Shown one piece after another: positions 44,918-54,590 of a DNA stretch of 64,000 bases. Numbering within the stretch: position 1 is the first letter of the stretch; every line of letters starts with the position of its first letter. Position numbers and translations under genes: made by a program. Origin of the DNA: Pseudonocardia nematodicida (GTDB lineage Bacteria > Actinomycetota > Actinomycetes > Mycobacteriales > Pseudonocardiaceae); the NCBI RefSeq assembly GCF_040105385.1, contig NZ_JBEDNQ010000008.1, positions 1 to 64,000 on the forward strand, written 5' to 3'. The notes below the pieces were generated by a model that was given only the letters and a program-made list of their open reading frames with translations, was not told where the DNA came from and did no database searches.

Positions 44918-45634
44918 TCACTCCCCGGTCTCGGTGTAAACGCCGTTTACATCGGTCGAGTGGCGCGGGCCTTGTCCACGACTGCCCAGGACTTCGAGGG
45001 CGAGGCGGAAGAAGTCCTGCCGGGCCTCGAGGGCGGTTCGGTTCTTGGCGTACTGCACGACCGTGACGCCCTCAGCGGAGGCGCGGGTGTGGAGCTTGTA
45101 GTGGCGGATCACGGTGTTGAAGGTCGGCCAGCGCCGAGCGGCTACGAACTGCCGAGTCTGGTCGAGATCCCCGGAACCGTCGCGGGGGTCCCAGTTGTTG
45201 AGCAGCACTCGCCACGGGACCCCGGACGGCTCGATCACCCTCTGGATCGAGCGGGTCGCCGGGGAGAACGACATGGGCTCGGGCTCCAAGGGCACGATCA
45301 CATCATCGGCCTGGGTCAGGACGGTCTGCAGGATCGACTCGTCCTCCAGGCTGCCCGGAGTGTCGACGAAGATGTGCGAGTACTGCTTGATCTCGCGCAG
45401 CTTGCTCAGCAGCGTCGGGTTGTCATGGCACTGCTCGAAGTCGAAGGGCAGTTCGTCGCCTACTCGCTGAGCCCACTCCAGCATCGAGGCCTGCGGGTCG
45501 GTCGAGACCCCGAGAACCGGTGAGGAGTCGGCGGTTCCACCGAGTGTGTCGGCGACCACCGCTGCAAGGTTCACAGTGACGGTGGTCTTGCCGACCCCGC
45601 CCTTCTGGTTGGCGATGACATGCACGCGCGCCAT
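44918..45634 (-). CDS. parA: Plasmid partition ATPase ParA
   Basis: A 238-residue small ParA (type Ib-like, no N-terminal DNA-binding domain). The deviant Walker A motif IANQKGGVGKTTVTVNLAAV starts at residue 7. IFVDTPGSLEDES is Walker B-like near residue 100, and PLEPEPMSF marks the switch region. Start at MARVHVIAN (45634), with GGGAG upstream. A parS-like palindrome lies in its last codons (DVNGVYTE) and another 129 bp upstream, implying autoregulation through ParB. Confidence 0.92.
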   Translation of the reverse strand: MARVHVIANQKGGVGKTTVTVNLAAVVADTLGGTADSSPVLGVSTDPQASMLEWAQRVGDELPFDFEQCHDNPTLLSKLREIKQYSHIFVDTPGSLEDESILQTVLTQADDVIVPLEPEPMSFSPATRSIQRVIEPSGVPWRVLLNNWDPRDGSGDLDQTRQFVAARRWPTFNTVIRHYKLHTRASAEGVTVVQYAKNRTALEARQDFFRLALEVLGSRGQGPRHSTDVNGVYTETGE

Positions 45635-45777
45635 AGAGAACTCCCGTCTGCTTCCCACCTGGCTGGTGGTACTTCGGATCGGGGGTATCTTTGCAGATCA
45701 GCATCGTGTACTGGTGGCGTCGGTGGGTGTTCGGCGTGCCGCGAGCTCCCTGCGGCAGAGGCGTAAACGGCGTTTAC

Positions 45778-46780
45778 GGCTAGCGTCGTCGCTATCGGGT
45801 TCGAGTGGGTCGCACCGTCTGAGCGATCGTCTAAACGGCGAAGCCGTGCACTCGAAGAGCTTCGGTTGGCGGCGCGGACCGGTCGCCTCGTACCCCCGAG
45901 CATCGCACTTCGCACGGTTGTTCTCTTTTCGAGCTGCTGCTTGTTGGTGTGGTGGCGAGCAATTGGTTCTGAGGGGCCATCGTTGTGTGGAAAGCTTCTC
46001 CTCGAGAAGGCGTACAAATCCCTCCTATTTGGTGCAGACCACCGGAACAGCCAAAACTGAGTTATAAAGAACATACGTTCGATAGTTGATGTAGGGGCAA
46101 TACGGTAGCCGGCTCCGCCGAAGGTGACCTTGTAGCCGATCGAGTAAGCCCGCGAGCGGTGTAGGTGCGGGCGACGCAGATGTTGAAGTGGCGGCCCTAC
46201 GCGACCAGGCGTCGGCCGCGTGCAACGAGGCCGCGTCGGCCGCCGGCAGGTCGGGTGCCCGGGTAGTAGCCCGCGGATCGGAAGCGAGGCCGGCGGGGGC
46301 GCCCAGTGCTGCCCCGCGGCTGAAACCGGGTGGACGGTCCTTGAGCGAGCGTGTGAACGCGCCGGGGGTGATGGCATCGCCGAGATCGCCTCGACATCCC
46401 GCGGCGGTCACGTGACCCGGTGTCGTCGTCCGGGTCGGCGAGGCCGCCGGCGGGTGCACCGGTCACGGTTCCAGCGTTGAGGCCGTCGCCGACGGTGGCT
46501 GGATACGCGCCGGTCCTCGAACCCCACCGACTCGGACCGAAGATCACCAAGGGGCCCGTGCCAGCCAGCTATACCACCATAGACCGCCGCCTCCGTCATA
46601 TCGGGAGAGATGTGACGGTCGGCCAGTGCGCGGCTGCATCCTTGATGTTCACGGCGGCGAGCACGGACCACGTGCTGATCCTCGGAATGACATCCGTGCC
46701 GGCGCCGTGGTGTTCGGAGCGCTGGTGTTGCTTGGCGCCATCCGGACGGACCGCGCGAGATGCGCCTTCGGCTGAGTCGG
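45778..46780. other. Region without a recognisable gene
   Basis: Upstream of parA. Codon bias is poor in all frames; AT-richer around 45900-46100. Short frames on both strands lack domains. The stretch nearest parA probably carries its promoter, including the parS-like site at 45763. Confidence 0.4.
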
Positions 46781-46948
46781 CTACGCCCGAGCCTCGCCGT
46801 CGTGCCGGCGGGTGCTCGATCGTGAGACGCAGCGCGGGCAGGCGGTCCAGCGCAGGTCGTCGGCGGGGCTGGACGCGACGACGGCGCGGCATGGCCAGCA
46901 GACGGCGCCCACCGGATAGGGCGAGGCGGTGTCGCTTTCGGTGGTCAC
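46781..46948 (-). CDS. Small zinc-ribbon-like protein (55 residues)
   Basis: Starts GTG at 46948, overlapping the preceding stop (GTGA). CWPCRAVV and, 16 residues on, CPRC give two CxxC pairs typical of a zinc ribbon. Basic C-terminal tail (RSSTRRHDGEARA). Translationally coupled to the membrane protein gene upstream. Confidence 0.5.
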   Translation of the reverse strand: MTTESDTASPYPVGAVCWPCRAVVASSPADDLRWTACPRCVSRSSTRRHDGEARA

Positions 46949-47355
46949 GGCGCCGTGCCGGGGCAGAGTCGCGCGTTGGCGTGGTGCATGAGGGTCGCCG
47001 TGTCGTAGGTGTCGAGGCCGCCCCAGCGGGACTGGAGTCGGTCGATCTGCTGGGCCTCGGGCAGGCCCTCGGTGTTCATGTCGCACACGGTGAGGCCGAT
47101 CTCCAGCAGGGCGTCGTCGGTCCAGATGCCCCGGCCGTAGAGGTCGGTGCCGGCGTTCTGGGTGAAAGCCGCGACCTGCATCGGGTCCGGATTCTCCGGG
47201 GCGGAGGGCGGGATCAGAAGCATCGCGAGGGTGGTCACCGTCGCGGTGACGATCGTGGCGAGCGCGGCGGCGAGGACTGCCCGGGGCCAGATGCGGCGCG
47301 TGGGCTGCACCCACGGCTGGAGTTGGTGGTTCGGGTACGGCGGCTGCATGGTCAT
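46945..47355 (-). CDS. Single-pass membrane protein with DUF732-like domain
   Basis: 136 residues. A Pro/Gln-rich cytoplasmic tail precedes one transmembrane helix (AVLAAALATIVTATVTTLAM, about residues 26-45). The exported part has IGLTVCDMNTEGLPEAQQID and a final ARLCPGTAP. Two cysteines spaced about 45 apart with helices between match the small DUF732 domain seen in actinobacterial exported proteins. ATG at 47355 lies 8 bp after the lipoprotein stop. Confidence 0.65.
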   Translation of the reverse strand: MTMQPPYPNHQLQPWVQPTRRIWPRAVLAAALATIVTATVTTLAMLLIPPSAPENPDPMQVAAFTQNAGTDLYGRGIWTDDALLEIGLTVCDMNTEGLPEAQQIDRLQSRWGGLDTYDTATLMHHANARLCPGTAP

Positions 47356-47363
47356 CGTCGGTC

Positions 47364-48119
47364 TCAGCTCTGCGCGGTGTAGACGTGGTGGCGGCCGTCG
47401 GAGCCGTAGATGTCGAGGCTCACGAACTGGTCCTGCGGGATGTCGAAGGTCTGGACCCCGCGATAGGTCTTGCCGGGCTGGGTGTTGTAGCCGCCCGGCA
47501 GCTCGTCGCCGCAGTCCGGCGCGATGATCCCGGCGTTGTCGTGGGTGATGCCCTCGGTGTCGGTCCACTGGGTGCGCACGAAGATGTGGTCTTCTCCGGG
47601 CAGGTAGAGGTCCGAGGTCGTCATCGTGACGTTCATCCGCAGGTAGGGGCCGCACCAGTCGAGGCTGTCGATGGTCCAGTTGGCGGTGTCCTCTCCGCCG
47701 TAGTTCAGGGCGTTCGGGATGCCGAGGGCGATCGGGGACGCCGTGGTCGGCGCCGCGGTGGTTTCCGTCGCGGCCGGATCGGTCCCAGTGCCGGGCAGGG
47801 GCGCGAATGCGTTGCTGGTGTCGGTGCCGAGGACGTCGCAGTAGCCGCGGGTGATCTCGACGTAGGTGGCGTACTGGGGGGTGGCGTCGGACTCGGTGGT
47901 GTTGACGGTGTCCAGGGCGCCGGGTACCGAGCACATCATGCGGCCGGTGGCGAGGATCTGTTGGTCGGAGGCGCCGGAGTTCTCCTGGTCGGACATCGCG
48001 CCGCGCATCTCGCTGATGTAGCGGTCTTCGTTGTGCGGGGTGGAGCAGGCGGCGCCGGCGCCGGCGGCGAGGGTGACGCTGACGACGAGGCTGGCGAGCG
48101 TGCGGGTGAGGGTGTTCAA
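47364..48119 (-). CDS. Secreted lipoprotein
   Basis: 251 residues. An N-terminal signal (LASLVVSVTLAAGAGAAC) ends in a lipobox-like AGAAC, so Cys25 is the probable lipidation site. RYISEMRG to GRMMCSVPGALDTVN resembles the DUF732 domain of the next gene. A Thr/Ala/Pro linker leads to a beta-rich C-terminal domain (HIFVRTQWTDTEGITHDN). The start is taken at TTG (48119), which places the signal peptide correctly. Likely acts on the cell surface, perhaps with the neighbouring membrane protein; role unknown. Confidence 0.65.
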   Translation of the reverse strand: MNTLTRTLASLVVSVTLAAGAGAACSTPHNEDRYISEMRGAMSDQENSGASDQQILATGRMMCSVPGALDTVNTTESDATPQYATYVEITRGYCDVLGTDTSNAFAPLPGTGTDPAATETTAAPTTASPIALGIPNALNYGGEDTANWTIDSLDWCGPYLRMNVTMTTSDLYLPGEDHIFVRTQWTDTEGITHDNAGIIAPDCGDELPGGYNTQPGKTYRGVQTFDIPQDQFVSLDIYGSDGRHHVYTAQS

Positions 48120-48205
48120 GGCGCATCCCGACTTGGTTGACGAGGTGGTGTCGCCTGTGCTGTCGATGCGCCGTGTGCCGCGTTATCGAGGGCCGAGTGG
48201 GGTCA

Positions 48206-48358
48206 TCACTTCTGCGTAGGCGGTGATCGTGTGCCCACCGGGTCCGGTGCTTCCGTCTGGGTCCTGCTGTCGGTCGGGCGTGCTCCACAAGGGCCGCGCC
48301 GGTGGTGGTCGGTGCAAGGCACGTACTTCGCCTTGGGCGGCAGCCGCTGGTGTGGCAT
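48206..48358 (-). CDS. Possible small protein (50 residues)
   Basis: Reads MPHQRLPPKAKYVPCTDHHR and ends RSPPTQK. Basic, with a CTDHHRRGPC segment. The ribosome site is weak. It follows a broken gene on the same strand and may be part of it. Low confidence. Confidence 0.3.
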   Translation of the reverse strand: MPHQRLPPKAKYVPCTDHHRRGPCGARPTDSRTQTEAPDPVGTRSPPTQK

Positions 48359-48426
48359 CTCTTTCAGGGCGACCGGGCGCCACCCCTGCTGGAGGGAGGG
48401 ACGGAGCGCGGCGGTGTCGCTGTCGG

Positions 48427-48830
48427 TCAGCTGGTGTCTTGCTGCTGGCGGTCGGCCAGGGTGCGGATGTGCTGCCACCAGCGCAGCGCCTCCGCGTGGT
48501 CCTGCTCGGCCCGGCGTTGCTGCCCTTCCCGCCATGCGGCGCTGGCCGGGTTTGCAGGGGCGGGGTAAAGGGTTTGGCGGGTGCCGTCGGCATAGCGGCG
48601 GGCGAGCTGGATCGGCGGATCGCGGGGCACGCCGAGAGCCCAGGCGGGGGCCGTCACGGGCCGTAGCACCAGCACGGAACGGGCGTGCCGGTCTGGGCGG
48701 GGGTGCCGAGGGCCCGCCAGTCCGGCTCGGTCGGCGGATCCTGGCCGGCGGCGGCGTACAGCGCGGCCCAGGACTCCGCGCGGGCCCCCGGCGGGTGTCG
48801 GCGCCGACCCGCCACCCGTCAGAGCCCATC
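48427..48830 (-). pseudogene. Hypothetical plasmid gene broken by frame changes
   Basis: The last 82 codons read well (PAWALGVPRDPPIQLARRYA, SAAWREGQQRRAEQDHAEAL). The matching upstream part is in another frame (SWAALYAAAGQDPPTEPDWR), with a change near 48690 and another near 48800. Without repair no product longer than 82 residues results. The gap 48834-49162 has no gene. Confidence 0.5.
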
Positions 48831-49231
48831 CCGCGACGCGCAGCGGGCGGCATCAGCGCCCAGCTGAATCGCAGGTGTTGCCGCCACGCCGAGCGAGCCG
48901 GTCCGGGTTCTCGGCCAACGGTGGGGTGATACCAGCGACCTAAACGACAAAAGCCTGCTTCTCTGCCGTCAAGACCGGCGGTGGGAGCTCAGCGCTGGCC
49001 GGTGCGGGCGGCGGACGCAGATCAGCCGCTGACCAGAAGCAGCAGGAGAGCGAGTACGGCGATGCCTTGCACCATGGCCACCTGAGCGATCCTTGCGGGT
49101 GGTCTGATCCATACGAGATTGAGAGCCGTCTGGGCTGTGACAATGGCGGTGTTCCGACAGCGTGTCAACTCCGGCTGAACTCTGACCCGGCGTGGTCCGG
49201 CTGAAAACTGACCCACTTTGGTTGTTGATCT

Positions 49232-50032
49232 TTAGCTGTCGGTCTTGCCGGCGGTGGGGACGCGGCCGAGGTCGCGGTCTTTGAGCCGGTAGCTGTCGCC
49301 CTTGAGGGAGATGACCTCGGCGTGGTGGACGAGGCGGTCGATCATCGCGGCGGCGACGACGTCGTCACCGAAGACCTCGCCCCAGCGGCCGAAGGGCTTG
49401 TTCGAGGTGACGATCAGCGAGGCGCGCTCATATCGGGAGGACACGAGTTGGAAGAACAGGTTTGCGGCCTCGGCTTCGAAGGGGATGTAGCCGACCTCGT
49501 CGATGATCAGCAGCGGGACCCGGCCCAACTTGACGAGTTCGTCTTGGAGGCGGCCGGCGTGGTGGGCCTCGGCCAGGCGGGCGACCCATTCGGCGGCGGT
49601 GGCGAACAGGGTGCGGTGCTCGGCTTGGCAGGCGCGGATCCCGAGCCCGATTGACAGGTGGGTCTTCCCGGTTCCGGGTGGGCCGAGGAACACGACGTTG
49701 TCGCGCGCGGTGATGAAGTCCAAGGTCCCCAGGTGGGAGATCGCGTCGCGTTTGAGCGAGCGTTGGTGATCGAAGTCGAAGTCCTCCAGCGACTTGCGCG
49801 CAGGGAACCGCGCCGCCCGGATCCGTCCCTCGCCGCCGTGGGATTCGCGGGCGGCGACCTCGCGCTGCAGGCAGGTGGCCAGGAACTCCTCATGGGTCCA
49901 GTCCTCGGCCCGGGCTCGTTCGGCCAGGCGCTCGACCGCCCCGGCCAGCGACGGCGCCTTCAGCGCCCGGGTCAGATAGGCCAGCTCGGAAGCCACGTTC
50001 CGACCGGAGCCGGTGGTCTTGGTGGCCGCCAT
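49232..50032 (-). CDS. istB: IS21 helper ATPase IstB
   Basis: 266 residues of DnaA/IstB-like AAA+ ATPase. Walker A is FLGPPGTGKTHLSIGLGIRA near residue 115 and Walker B VPLLIIDEVGYIPFE near 175, followed by sensor segment IVTSNKPFGRWGEVFGDD. It activates the IstA transposase at target DNA. Start ATG overlaps the istA stop (ATGA). Confidence 0.95.
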   Translation of the reverse strand: MAATKTTGSGRNVASELAYLTRALKAPSLAGAVERLAERARAEDWTHEEFLATCLQREVAARESHGGEGRIRAARFPARKSLEDFDFDHQRSLKRDAISHLGTLDFITARDNVVFLGPPGTGKTHLSIGLGIRACQAEHRTLFATAAEWVARLAEAHHAGRLQDELVKLGRVPLLIIDEVGYIPFEAEAANLFFQLVSSRYERASLIVTSNKPFGRWGEVFGDDVVAAAMIDRLVHHAEVISLKGDSYRLKDRDLGRVPTAGKTDS

Positions 50033-51297
50033 CAGGCACTCACCGCCTCAGTCGCGCCGCTGCTCTGCAGGTCGGGCTGCGGGTCGGCGAGGCCGAAGAC
50101 GCGGTCGTAGTCGGCCAGGTCGCGGTGCTCGACACCGGTGTCAGGCCCGCGTCGGGCCTGAGCACGATGCGCGCTGCGCAGCCGGCTCGCCGCGGCGACG
50201 TGGACCGGGTCGGTGATGCTCTGGTGCCGCGCCCAGCACCTTCGGTGACGGGCGACCTCGACACCGTCGCAGGTGACCACGACCTGCTCGAGGTCGGCGA
50301 ATAGATCGACACGACGCCCGATGACCTGCGGGTGGACCGAGTAGTCGTTGGCGTCGCAACGCAGGTAGTGATCGCGCGCCAGCCGAGTCGAGAACCGCCA
50401 CCCCAGACTCGGCGCGACCGGCGGCAACGCCAACATCGCGGCCCGATCGCTGTCCCAGCGCTCGCTCGGACGTGCGCCGAGCCGGCGGTGCCGGCGGGCA
50501 TTGGCCAGCGCCAGCCAGTCGGTGAGCTGGAGGTTGAAGTCCGCCGGACTGGCGAAGGATCGACCAGGCAGAAACGAGGTCTCGAAGTAGCCGTTGACCC
50601 GCTCGACCAGCCCCTTGGCCTCGGGGTCGCGCGGCCGGCACTGAACCACCCGGATCCCCAGCGCGCCCCGGAAACCCTGCATGGCCTCGGTCAGCTGCGG
50701 CCGCCCCGCTCGCCAGGACCCGATCGCGGACTCGTTGTCCCAGACCAGCGATCGCGGAACCGAGCCCCAACCCGAGAGCAGCGCCCAGTGCCCGGCCAGC
50801 AAATCCTCGCCCTGGCGCGAGGGGATCATCCGGGCAGTGATGATCCGGGAGTAGCCCGAGACCATCACCAGCACCGGCGGGCGCACCACCTGATCGAACC
50901 CGGCCGGGACGTCGACCGGCGGGAACCACAGGTCGCACTGAGCCAGCTCGCCAGGCTGATACTCGGTGCGCGAGACCGGATCCGGGACCCGGAACAGCGG
51001 GCGGAGCTCGGCGATCCGGTCGAACAGCACGGTCCTGCCTCGCCTCCACCCGATCCGCTCGGCGATCACCGTCGAGGGCATACCCGGGAACTGCCCCAAC
51101 AGGTCCCGGATCGCCGGCTCGACCGCATCGACGATCGAGCCCTTCGCCGGCCGCCGATACGTCGGCGGGACGTCGCTGCCCAGCGCCTTCTTCACCGTGT
51201 TCTTCGAGATCCCCAGATGCCGCGCGATCGCTCGGATCGGCATCTGCTCGGACCGGTGCAACCGGCGGATCTCCGCCCAGTCCTCCACCCTCAACAC
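50032..51297 (-). CDS. istA: IS21 transposase IstA
   Basis: 421 residues. The N-terminal helix-turn-helix reads MPIRAIARHLGISKNTVKKA (about residues 20-39). The DDE core begins with LAQCDLWFPPVD (first Asp). SLVWDNESAIGSW holds the second Asp, and KGLVERVNGYFETSFL the Glu. Start GTG at 51297 with GAGG upstream. No frame changes, so transposition-competent as far as visible. Confidence 0.95.
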   Translation of the reverse strand: MLRVEDWAEIRRLHRSEQMPIRAIARHLGISKNTVKKALGSDVPPTYRRPAKGSIVDAVEPAIRDLLGQFPGMPSTVIAERIGWRRGRTVLFDRIAELRPLFRVPDPVSRTEYQPGELAQCDLWFPPVDVPAGFDQVVRPPVLVMVSGYSRIITARMIPSRQGEDLLAGHWALLSGWGSVPRSLVWDNESAIGSWRAGRPQLTEAMQGFRGALGIRVVQCRPRDPEAKGLVERVNGYFETSFLPGRSFASPADFNLQLTDWLALANARRHRRLGARPSERWDSDRAAMLALPPVAPSLGWRFSTRLARDHYLRCDANDYSVHPQVIGRRVDLFADLEQVVVTCDGVEVARHRRCWARHQSITDPVHVAAASRLRSAHRAQARRGPDTGVEHRDLADYDRVFGLADPQPDLQSSGATEAVSA

Positions 51298-51793
51298 CTC
51301 ACGATGGTCAGAGGTGGGTCAACGTTCACCCGGAACCAGAGGGTCAGGATTCACCCGGAGCCGACACAGCGAGAGCTGGTGGAGGTCTCCAGGCCCGCTC
51401 CTACCGCTCCGGCACCTCGACAAGACGCAGTCGCTGCAGTATCCACGCCTCGGTTCCGACTCTCCCCCACTGCCCTCAGGTCTTGGGCCTCGTGGCACAT
51501 CGCGCTCTCGCTTCGAAGTTGCGGTGTGTCTGTTGGGCTCGATCTAGCCTCCGACTGATGCGTGACTGGATGTGGGGCAACTGCTGGTTCGTGCCGACCA
51601 CGATGCTGCCTGTCGTGCAAGGGCTCGAGGCCGAGTTCGAATTTCCGGGGGCAGCGCAGCCGTTCCGGGCCGATCGGGCGCAGCAGGGTCGCCTTCGCAC
51701 GGCTCGTCCGATTGGACTACAGGAAACTTCTACAGGAAGAACTACAGGGGGGTACGGAAATGCCGGGTTGACCTGCATGTTTCCGGGGGCTCG

Positions 51794-53429
51794 GGTCGGC
51801 TAGGTATGCGTAGGAGGTCGGCGATCTATGCGTGAAATGCTGGTATCCAGTCGGCCGCTTATGCGCCACGTCCTGGTTCTCGCGAGCCTAGTTTGGTGAT
51901 GCAACAGCCTCGCTACTCTGTTGGTCGGCAGGTTATGCGTGGACGCGGTGCATGTTACGGACTAGCTCGTCAACCAGTGGCGTTGCGACTGAGAAGCCAG
52001 TTGTCCTCGCCCCGCGCAGTTGCTGCAGGTCAGGTGGGAGTCTCCGGTCAGCGTGTCGCGGACGCCGGTTGCCGTGCGCCCATCCGTGATCTGCGCGAAG
52101 CGGCCTGACTCTCCGGGCGGGGTCGGCGAAGTATGCGTATGGCTCGGTCGCACCGGGTCGGCAAGATATGCGCGTACTGGCGCGGTGTCGGTGTCGACGT
52201 GGTCGAACCCAGCCAGCGACACCGCAACATCGAGGGGCGTCCTGGGTCACAAGGGCGCCGTGACCTGCGCTGATGCCGGAGGTCGGCCTCTTATGCGCGG
52301 CGAGCTGATCATCGTGTCGAGCTGCGGTCGCACCATGCTTTGCAGGTCATCCACACATCCTTCGCCGGCCCAGTTCGCACGGGGTCGGCAGCTTATGCGT
52401 GGACTGCGGCTTCCGAGGCAAGGACGGGAACGATGCTGGTCGGCAATCCATGCGTGGATGGAGCCCTGAGGTCGGCAGGCTATGCGTGGATGCGGGCCGC
52501 GGGTTGCATCGCGACCTGGATCGCCTTCGCCGAGGCCATCGCTGCTGAGCCCACGCTCGACCGTACGCGACGGAGCACGTCGCGACGGGGTTTCCGCTCG
52601 TGGTCTCTCGTCTTGGCCGTTGTGGGCCGAAGCAGCGTGGGGGCTTCGGATACTCCATGCGAGAGTTCCCCGGCCCTTCTCGCTGTTGCCTCGCCTCGGG
52701 ATGTCGGGACTGGTGGCGATCGGGCTAATCGTCCGAACCCCTAGCTCAGAGTCGTCGTACCGACCTGGCGGTAGAACTACGCAGGAGAGGCGCTGTACCG
52801 GCGCTCCTGTCTGCGACCTGAACGGATCGTGGTCGGCAACCTATGCGCTGAGCTCGCCTTGTGCCCGGGTAGGAACCGGGGCGGTCGGCCTTCTATGCGT
52901 AGTGGGACGGGTCGGCCGGTTATGCGTACGCCGCGGGTGCCATCCGGGCACCTGTCCTGCTCATGGCTCGGTACGGGCGATCACCAGGCCCGTTGTTCGG
53001 TCGCGGCACGTCTCGGGCGTGCGACGGTGCGCCCGGTGACCAGGTGGTCGCATGCGACCGACGGCTCCGGTTGGTCACGGTGTGTATGCGGTTGGACGAT
53101 GCTCTGGCCCTCCGGAGCTTGCGGGTCGGCGAATTATGCGTGGCGCTGCCGGCTTGACGAGAGTGGTCGGCGACCTATGCGCTTGATCGGTCGTTGCGGC
53201 CAGCCGCCGCGAGTTAACTGCAGCTCAGCCAGATTTTGAGGTGCGAACTCGTGGGGGCGACTGCTCTCGTGGTCCGCCGGAGGGGCCCGTGGGTCGGCAT
53301 GCTATGCGTCCCTTATCACGTGTGGATCACTGCCGGTGGGTGCAGGCGACACATGGTGGTTCGTGCGGCTTGCCGCATGGGTCGGTGACTTATGCGTGGA
53401 CAGTCTCGTCGGGTCGGCGTGTTATGCGT
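51794..53429 (+). repeat. Replication origin iteron array (18 copies of GGTCGGCNNNNTATGCGT)
   Basis: Copies start at 51794, 51816, 51849 (variant), 51923, 52121, 52156, 52281, 52383, 52438, 52470, 52831, 52883, 52910, 53124, 53165, 53292, 53380 and 53412. The two conserved blocks are separated by four variable bases and all point the same way, toward repA. Several end TGCGC. Spacing is irregular (22 to 361 bp). The 428 bp between the IS21 element and the first iteron hold no recognised gene. This is very probably oriV. Confidence 0.9.
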
Positions 53430-53494
53430 GGACAACACTCCGGTGAAGCGCCTGCTCAGACTCTGGTTGACATGCGCGTGGCATGCTCTGCGCC

Positions 53495-54442
53495 ATGGCG
53501 GGCACACCAAGTCGAGACTTGCGTCTGTTGCGGGCGGCGGCTGAGCTCTGGGACCAGGATGAGCAGGAGATTGGGTTCCTGGCGAGGTTGTTCACCCAGA
53601 CGTCGCTGCCCTATCGCGACCCTGGCGACAAGCCCCGCTGGGAGCGACGTAACGGCGACCTGACGCTGAGCGTGCGGCCCGGCTCGACAGGTTACCCCTA
53701 TGGCGCGATGCCACGGCTGCTGTTGAACTGGCTCTCGACCGAGGCGCTCCGCACGAAGAGTCGTGACTTGGTCCTAGGGCGCAACCTCAGCGACTTCATG
53801 CGCCAGCTCGGGCTGACTCCCACTGGCGGCAAGAACGGTACGATCACCCGGCTGATGAAGCAGAGTGATCGCTTGTTTCAGGCATCGCTTGCTGTGCGGT
53901 GGGAGGGTGAACACCGTGTCGCCGGTGGTCAGATGAACGTTGCCAGCGAATACAATTTGTGGTCGAGGCCCAGTGATGACCCCGAGGCGCACACTCTGTT
54001 CCCGTCTGTCGTGCGTCTGTCGGGGGATTTCTTCGACGAGGTCACCAACCACCCGGTCCCGATAGATCTGGGGGCACTGCGTGCCCTTCGTGGGAGTGCT
54101 CTGCGGCTGGACATCTACTGCTGGTTGACCTACCGGATGAGCTATCTGCGTCGGCCCTCGACGGTCTCGTGGGAGACGTTGCGTGCACAGTTCGGGTCGG
54201 AGCTCGCTGACACCAAGCAAGGGCGAGGACAGTTCCGCCGGGATTTCGCGAAGCATCTGCGGGAGGTCCTGCTTGTCTACCGCGACGCGAACGTGGAAAC
54301 CACGGAAGTGGGTGTGACGTTGTCTCCGAGCCGTACGCATGTGCCGTTCAAGGGTCTGCGCGATATCGCCCGCAGCCCGTACGAGCTGCAGTCGCCGAAG
54401 GATCAGATTCTGGGAATCGGGGGCGGGCTGGCAGCGCCCTGA
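53495..54442 (+). CDS. repA: Plasmid replication initiator, RepA type
   Basis: About 315 residues. RLFTQTSLPYRDPGDKPRWE near the N-terminus, then TGYPYGAMPRLLLNWLSTEA (about residues 65-85) and LGRNLSDFMRQLGLTPTGGK are the hallmarks of the 'plasmid encoded RepA protein' family, known mostly from proteobacterial plasmids. A winged-helix second half includes ALRLDIYCWLTYRMSYLRRP. Start ATG at 53495 is preferred, 53483 is possible; no clear ribosome site. Position 66 bp after the last iteron supports self-controlled initiation. Confidence 0.88.
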   Translation: MAGTPSRDLRLLRAAAELWDQDEQEIGFLARLFTQTSLPYRDPGDKPRWERRNGDLTLSVRPGSTGYPYGAMPRLLLNWLSTEALRTKSRDLVLGRNLSDFMRQLGLTPTGGKNGTITRLMKQSDRLFQASLAVRWEGEHRVAGGQMNVASEYNLWSRPSDDPEAHTLFPSVVRLSGDFFDEVTNHPVPIDLGALRALRGSALRLDIYCWLTYRMSYLRRPSTVSWETLRAQFGSELADTKQGRGQFRRDFAKHLREVLLVYRDANVETTEVGVTLSPSRTHVPFKGLRDIARSPYELQSPKDQILGIGGGLAAP

Positions 54443-54590
54443 GCCCAATGCGTCGGCGCGTGCGAGCTGCTGGACTGATGACGGCGTCACGAAGCGCAGG
54501 CTTGCGAGGTTGGCGCCGCTGCAGCAGGCGGGTCCGCCTCCGACCAACGCTGTCGGCCATAGCGTGAACAACTCCCCGATCGGGCACTAG

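Larger units (their letters stand above)
41583..45777. repeat. parS-like centromere array (ten GTAAACGNCGTTTAC sites)
   Basis: Perfect 15-bp palindromes start at 42277, 42474, 42624, 42998, 43618, 43729, 43913, 44936 and 45763. A variant (ATAAACGCCGTTTAC) starts at 41583. The central base is G, C or T. Two sites have much longer symmetry: 33 bp around 42998 (GCGCCGGGTGTAAACG arms) and about 39 bp around 43913. One lies inside the last codons of parA and one just upstream of parA. The stretch 41598-43960 between sites has no recognised gene. These are the expected binding sites of the adjacent ParB. Confidence 0.92.
49163..51366 (-). mobile_element. Complete IS21-family insertion sequence
   Basis: Ends begin TGTC and finish GACA. 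Each end carries two spaced repeats of the form CCGGxTGAAxxCTGACCC, matching between ends, as in IS21 elements. A 5-bp direct duplication CAGCG flanks it at 49158-49162 and 51367-51371. It holds istA and istB in one operon and appears intact. Confidence 0.92.

Noticed and set aside
49022..49162. Minus-strand frame ending in a hydrophobic segment (MVQGIAVLALLLLLVSG) next to the IS21 element
   Set aside because: Could be the end of a membrane protein cut by the insertion, but no matching upstream part is found on the far side of the element at 51367.
51794..53429. Iterons read as CRISPR or clustered transposon ends
   Set aside because: Direct, non-palindromic 18-mers with four variable internal bases and irregular spacing beside repA fit an origin, not CRISPR.
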